A DNA stretch of 10,320 nucleotides, taken from an uncultured Bacillota bacterium. Lineage in GTDB: Bacteria > Bacillota > Clostridia > Peptostreptococcales > Anaerovoracaceae. A program made the position numbers and the translations under genes. Every line of letters starts with the position of its first letter. Position 1 is the stretch's first letter. The notes under the pieces are model-generated. The model saw only the letters and a list, made by a program, of their open reading frames with translations, ran no database searches and was not told where the DNA came from. Positions 8,301 through 10,320 of the stretch are shown one piece after another. The stretch lies in the NCBI GenBank assembly GCA_959606705.1, contig CAUHLX010000069.1:1-10320 (forward strand), given 5' to 3'.

Positions 8301-9729
8301 GGCGGCTAAAATCCGGATCCGTTCACTGAAAGCGGCCATGGAGGAACGGGAAAAGAATCACGTCAAGCACAGTATGGAGGAACAGCCTTTTGAACGGACG
8401 CTGTTCACCAAAAAGATGAAAAAAGATTACACGATCCTGGTTCCCCAGATGTCGCCCATCCATTTTCAATTTTTGGAGACGGCGCTGTCCCACGGAGGCT
8501 ATAAGGTGGAACTGCTGCCTTCCGTGGATAAGAACGCCGTGGACGAAGGGCTGAAGTACATCAACAATGACGCTTGCTATCCCACCATCGTTACCCTGGG
8601 TCAGATTATCGGAGCGTTGAAGTCCGGAAAATACGATCTGAACAAGACGGCCTTGATCATGTCCCAGACCGGAGGCGGCTGCCGGGCCAGCAACTATATC
8701 GCGCTGCTCCGCAAGGCACTGCGGGATCTCAAAATGGAACAGATCCCGGTGGTTTCCCTGAATTTCGGAGGCTTGGAAACCAACCCCGGCTTTACGATTT
8801 CTCCGGGGGTTTTGAAACGAGCGGCGATGGGATTGGTGTACGGCGATGTGTTTATGAAGGTGCTGTATCGTACCAGGCCTTATGAAGCGGAGCCCAGGAG
8901 CGCTGCCCGGCTCTACGAGAGCTGGGTGAAACGAGCAAAGGAGAATATTGAAAACGGCAGTCTATCGGAGTTTCGCAGGAATATTCCCCGGCTGGTGGAA
9001 AGCTTTGACCGCCTGCCGCTGCTGGATATCAAAAAGCCTCGGGTGGGCGTGGTGGGAGAGATACTGGTAAAGTATCATCCCATGGCCAACAATGATATTG
9101 TGGGGACCATCGAAGCGGAAGGGGGAGAAGCGGTGGTGCTGGAATTGATCGACTTTTTCCTGTACGGAATGTACAGCAAGCAGTTCAATTACAGGTACCT
9201 CTCCGGGAAATATGCGGCGATGGTGAAGAACAGCGCCGGGATTCGACTGATCGAGCTCTTTCGATCCGGGGCGAGAAAAGCCCTGGAGGAGAGTGAGCGT
9301 TTTGCGCCGCCGCCGCCCATCGAGGAAATGGCGGAAAAGGCAACGCAGATTATTTCCTTAGGCAACCAATGCGGGGAAGGCTGGCTTCTCACCGGTGAAA
9401 TGGTGGAGCTGCTGGACAGCGGTGTGCGAAATATCGTCTGTCTTCAGCCGTTTGCCTGTCTGCCTAATCACGTGACGGGGAAGGGCATGATCAAGGCACT
9501 CAGAAAATATAATCCCAAAGCCAATATTGCGGCGATCGATTATGATCCCGGGGCTAGTGATGTGAACCAGCTCAATCGAATCAAGCTCGTGATGGCCACC
9601 GCCTTCAAGAATTTGGAAGAAGAGGAGGGCCAGGTCCGCACGGTGAAATCCGTGGGGACGGAGAAACGGACGGTTGGGAAAAAGGAACGGGAAAAAGGAA
9701 CGGGAAAAAGAAAAAAACTGGGACGATGA
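5395..9729 (+). CDS. Giant 2-hydroxyacyl-CoA dehydratase-type fusion: two ATP-dependent activase modules plus dehydratase/reductase-like domains
   Basis: This 1444-residue cytoplasmic protein combines parts that are separate in classical systems such as HgdC plus HgdAB. There, the activase uses ATP to push one low-potential electron from a [4Fe-4S] cluster into the dehydratase. Activase module 1 (about 5-260) has GIDIGSTTVK, a GG.DAK motif, and cluster cysteines C125 (CAGGTGAF) and C164 (RCGVFAKTD). A charged linker (about 290-318) leads to module 2 (about 319-580), with GIDAGSTTTK, ATGYGEG, DIGGQDMK, C445 (ACSSGCGSF) and C484 (RCTVF). A cysteine cluster follows (C606, C609, C613, C632). Next is a DUF2229-like region from about 669 (GVIGIPRVL; C722 in DTVCYPAK). 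The C-terminal dehydratase D-subunit-like part includes GRPYHLDPE, NSFGCG (C936), NDACYP (C1061), GGGCRASN (C1096), NQCGEGW (C1326) and QPFACLPNH (C1355). Such fusions are common in anaerobes but have no settled substrate. The double-cubane cluster reductases are relatives. The basic, low-complexity final residues (about 1421-1444) look like a frameshifted tail caused by a 13-bp repeat. Confidence 0.9.
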   Translation: MSERLKLGIDIGSTTVKVVLLSEHNQILFQRYERHMSNVFEKVAELVGELCGQYPEEEAAVTITGSGGLALSNLLGIPFEQEVISCSKAVEQFIPQTDVVIELGGEDAKITFYGATIEQRMNGTCAGGTGAFIDQMAVLLNTDASGLNEAAKNYKLIYPIAARCGVFAKTDIQPLINEGASMEDLAVSIFQAVVNQTISGLACGRTIRGNVAFLGGPLSFLSELRKRFIETLQIAEEQIIFPQDSKYYVAIGAALLSERFEPTKLSDLLERITHASPESLSETKHLPPLFNNFEEFEEFKERHDRDKLKRKDIRKARGKVFLGIDAGSTTTKAALIDEDKYLLYSFYRSNEGKPLEATMIMLRELYEQLPTGTYIANAAATGYGEGLIKAAFQVDMGEIETMAHYKAAEEFLPGVEFILDIGGQDMKCMKIKDGAIYNIMLNEACSSGCGSFIETYSKSVNMGVESFANEALFAKAPVDLGTRCTVFMNSRVKQAQKEGATIGDISAGLSYSVIKNALYKVIKLRDVSEAGEKIVVQGGTFLNNAVLRSIEKIIGKEVVRPDIAGIMGAYGAALIARENYVEGTESSIIGLDDMNCFTVNNSHTRCGGCENHCMLTINKFGNGQRFITGNRCEKGAGKEKNEADLPNLYQYKYQRLFSYEPTPEAYAKRGVIGIPRVLNMHENYPFWFTFFTELGFRVVLSPASSKQIFELGMESISSDTVCYPAKLVHGHVKWLVDNGVKWIFYPSINFEIEEDPTAPNHFNCPIVGTYPEVIANNMDDVFEEKGVQFSHPFLPYDNDERLIKRLYEFLRESNVGMNEVSRAVKAARQEDKRFKDDIKRQGAYALKYLKNNNKKGIILAGRPYHLDPEINHGIDKLIATFDMVVLTEDSISHFTNLWRPIRVLDQWMYHSRLYKAAEVAGRNDDIELIQLNSFGCGLDAVTTDQVEELLKNKNKLYTVLKIDEGSNLGAAKIRIRSLKAAMEEREKNHVKHSMEEQPFERTLFTKKMKKDYTILVPQMSPIHFQFLETALSHGGYKVELLPSVDKNAVDEGLKYINNDACYPTIVTLGQIIGALKSGKYDLNKTALIMSQTGGGCRASNYIALLRKALRDLKMEQIPVVSLNFGGLETNPGFTISPGVLKRAAMGLVYGDVFMKVLYRTRPYEAEPRSAARLYESWVKRAKENIENGSLSEFRRNIPRLVESFDRLPLLDIKKPRVGVVGEILVKYHPMANNDIVGTIEAEGGEAVVLELIDFFLYGMYSKQFNYRYLSGKYAAMVKNSAGIRLIELFRSGARKALEESERFAPPPPIEEMAEKATQIISLGNQCGEGWLLTGEMVELLDSGVRNIVCLQPFACLPNHVTGKGMIKALRKYNPKANIAAIDYDPGASDVNQLNRIKLVMATAFKNLEEEEGQVRTVKSVGTEKRTVGKKEREKGTGKRKKLGR
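9676..9710 (+). repeat. 13-bp tandem repeat within the 3' end of the activase fusion gene
   Basis: Two exact copies of GGGAAAAAGGAAC (9676-9688 and 9689-9701) are followed by a 9-base partial third copy (9702-9710). Thirteen is not a multiple of three, so each gain or loss of a unit changes the reading frame. Removing one unit puts the gene into a frame that stays open to a TAA at 9758-9760 and encodes an acidic ending, DDDWELDPVNQE. Confidence 0.9.
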
Positions 9730-9801
9730 CTGGGAGTTGGATCCCGTGAATCAAGAATAACAATTCGATAAAACCGGTGAAATGAGGAGGAAGCGACGAC
9801 A

Positions 9802-10071
9802 ATGAGAGCGGTATTAACAGTAATCGGCAAAGATCAAATCGGCATCACCTACGCGGTGACATCCGTGCTTGCAAAGTATCAGGTCAATATTTTGGATATC
9901 AGTCAGACGATCCTGCAAGGCTTGTTCTCCATGATCATGATCGTGGATCTGGAAAAATGCGAGGTGAAATTTGAAGAGGTTCAAGAAGCTCTGGAAGAAA
10001 AGGGCAAGGAGTTAAACCTGTCCGTGCGGATTCAGCATGAGGATATTTTCAAATCCATGAACCAGATCTAA
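9802..10071 (+). CDS. ACT domain protein (UPF0237 type)
   Basis: This small cytoplasmic protein of 89 residues consists of almost nothing but one ACT domain, a fold that usually binds amino acids or other small ligands and often acts as a regulator. The start has the typical beta strand and ligand-loop pattern (AVLTVIGKDQIGITYAVTSVLAK, residues 3-25), followed by a strand with ILDISQTILQG, then SMIMIVDLEK and a C-terminal helix. ACT domains usually form dimers, so this one probably does too. The ATG at 9802 is preceded by a perfect AGGAGG (9785-9790) with an 11-base gap. It lies 72 bases after the activase fusion gene and 40 bases before the PFL gene, with no terminator visible on either side, so it is probably cotranscribed. 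The ACT/PFL gene pair is conserved in many Firmicutes, which suggests the ACT protein senses a ligand for, or works with, its neighbour. The ligand is unknown. Confidence 0.92.
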   Translation: MRAVLTVIGKDQIGITYAVTSVLAKYQVNILDISQTILQGLFSMIMIVDLEKCEVKFEEVQEALEEKGKELNLSVRIQHEDIFKSMNQI

Positions 10072-10111
10072 TCACAGAAGAAGGAAAACGACAGCAGAAT
10101 CGAGGTTATAT

Positions 10112-10320
10112 ATGATAAATACGGAAAACATACTCAAGACCATTCGCATGATCGATCGGGAAAAGCTGGATGTGCGGACCATTACTATGGGAATTTCCCT
10201 GCTGGACTGCATCGACGGAGACGCGAAAACGGCCTGTGGTAAAATCTATGACAAGATTACGAAGAAAGCGGAGCGCTTGGTGGAGGTCGGCGAGGCCATT
10301 GAGAAGGAGTACGGAATTCC
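10112..10320 (+). CDS. PFL family protein (UPF0210/DUF711), N-terminal part, cut by the window edge
   Basis: Only the first 69 codons and two bases are present; the frame is open to the window end, so this is a partial gene rather than a broken one. The protein starts MINTENILKTIRMIDREK and continues with TITMGISLLDC and KIYDKITKKAERLV, ending in EKEYGIP. This pattern is characteristic of the N-terminus of UPF0210 proteins, which are normally about 450 residues long. Family members are related in fold to pyruvate formate-lyase-like glycyl radical proteins by annotation only, and no enzyme activity is established that I can name. The ATG at 10112 has GAGG (10102-10105) six bases upstream, a good ribosome binding site. 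It directly follows the ACT domain gene, its usual partner, and probably shares its transcript. Confidence 0.9.
   Translation, partial: MINTENILKTIRMIDREKLDVRTITMGISLLDCIDGDAKTACGKIYDKITKKAERLVEVGEAIEKEYGI

Noticed and set aside
9712..9718. A-AAA-AAC heptamer as a programmed -1 ribosomal frameshift site
   Set aside because: The heptamer is not in the required phase with the reading frame, and the useful frame is reached by +1, not -1, so classical slippage does not fit.

Overview
The window looks like chromosome of an anaerobic, Gram-positive Clostridia-type bacterium with moderate GC content. This is inferred from three things. Strong AGGAGG-like ribosome binding sites and sigma-A-like promoters are present. 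One secreted protein ends in S-layer homology repeats. A very large oxygen-sensitive-type activase/2-hydroxyacyl-CoA dehydratase fusion is typical of strict anaerobes. No mobile element, CRISPR array, tRNA or rRNA is visible, and the genes are densely packed with no gene-free stretch above about 170 bases.

Layout from left to right: an intrinsic terminator from an unseen upstream gene (17-44); exodeoxyribonuclease III (78-833, +); a convergent MATE-family multidrug exporter (843-2264, -) with its own extended -10 promoter; a divergent secreted YcdB/YcdC-like protein with C-terminal S-layer repeats (2447-4555, +); a bidirectional terminator hairpin (4597-4641); a convergent cysteine-rich cytoplasmic protein of unknown function (4629-5225, -). 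Next come a divergent promoter region (5226-5394) and a 1444-residue activase-dehydratase fusion (5395-9729, +). The window closes with an ACT-domain protein (9802-10071, +) and the first 69 codons of a PFL-family (UPF0210) protein (10112 to the window edge, +).

The right half may be one transcription unit: a near-consensus promoter precedes the activase fusion, and no terminator is visible between it, the ACT gene and the PFL gene. The ACT/PFL pair is a known conserved couple and probably forms a sensor-plus-partner unit. A functional link to the activase fusion is only suggested by position. The left-half genes look like unrelated housekeeping, transport and cell-surface functions.

The observations most worth a second look are: (1) a 13-bp tandem duplication at the 3' end of the activase fusion gene that appears to have shifted the reading frame and replaced the original C-terminus; (2) a consensus promoter placed so that the cysteine-rich gene would have a leaderless mRNA, with dyad symmetry over the -35 element; and (3) the two complete activase modules in one chain, each with the same 39-residue spacing between its cluster cysteines. 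I found no clear evidence for a wholly new multi-gene system.
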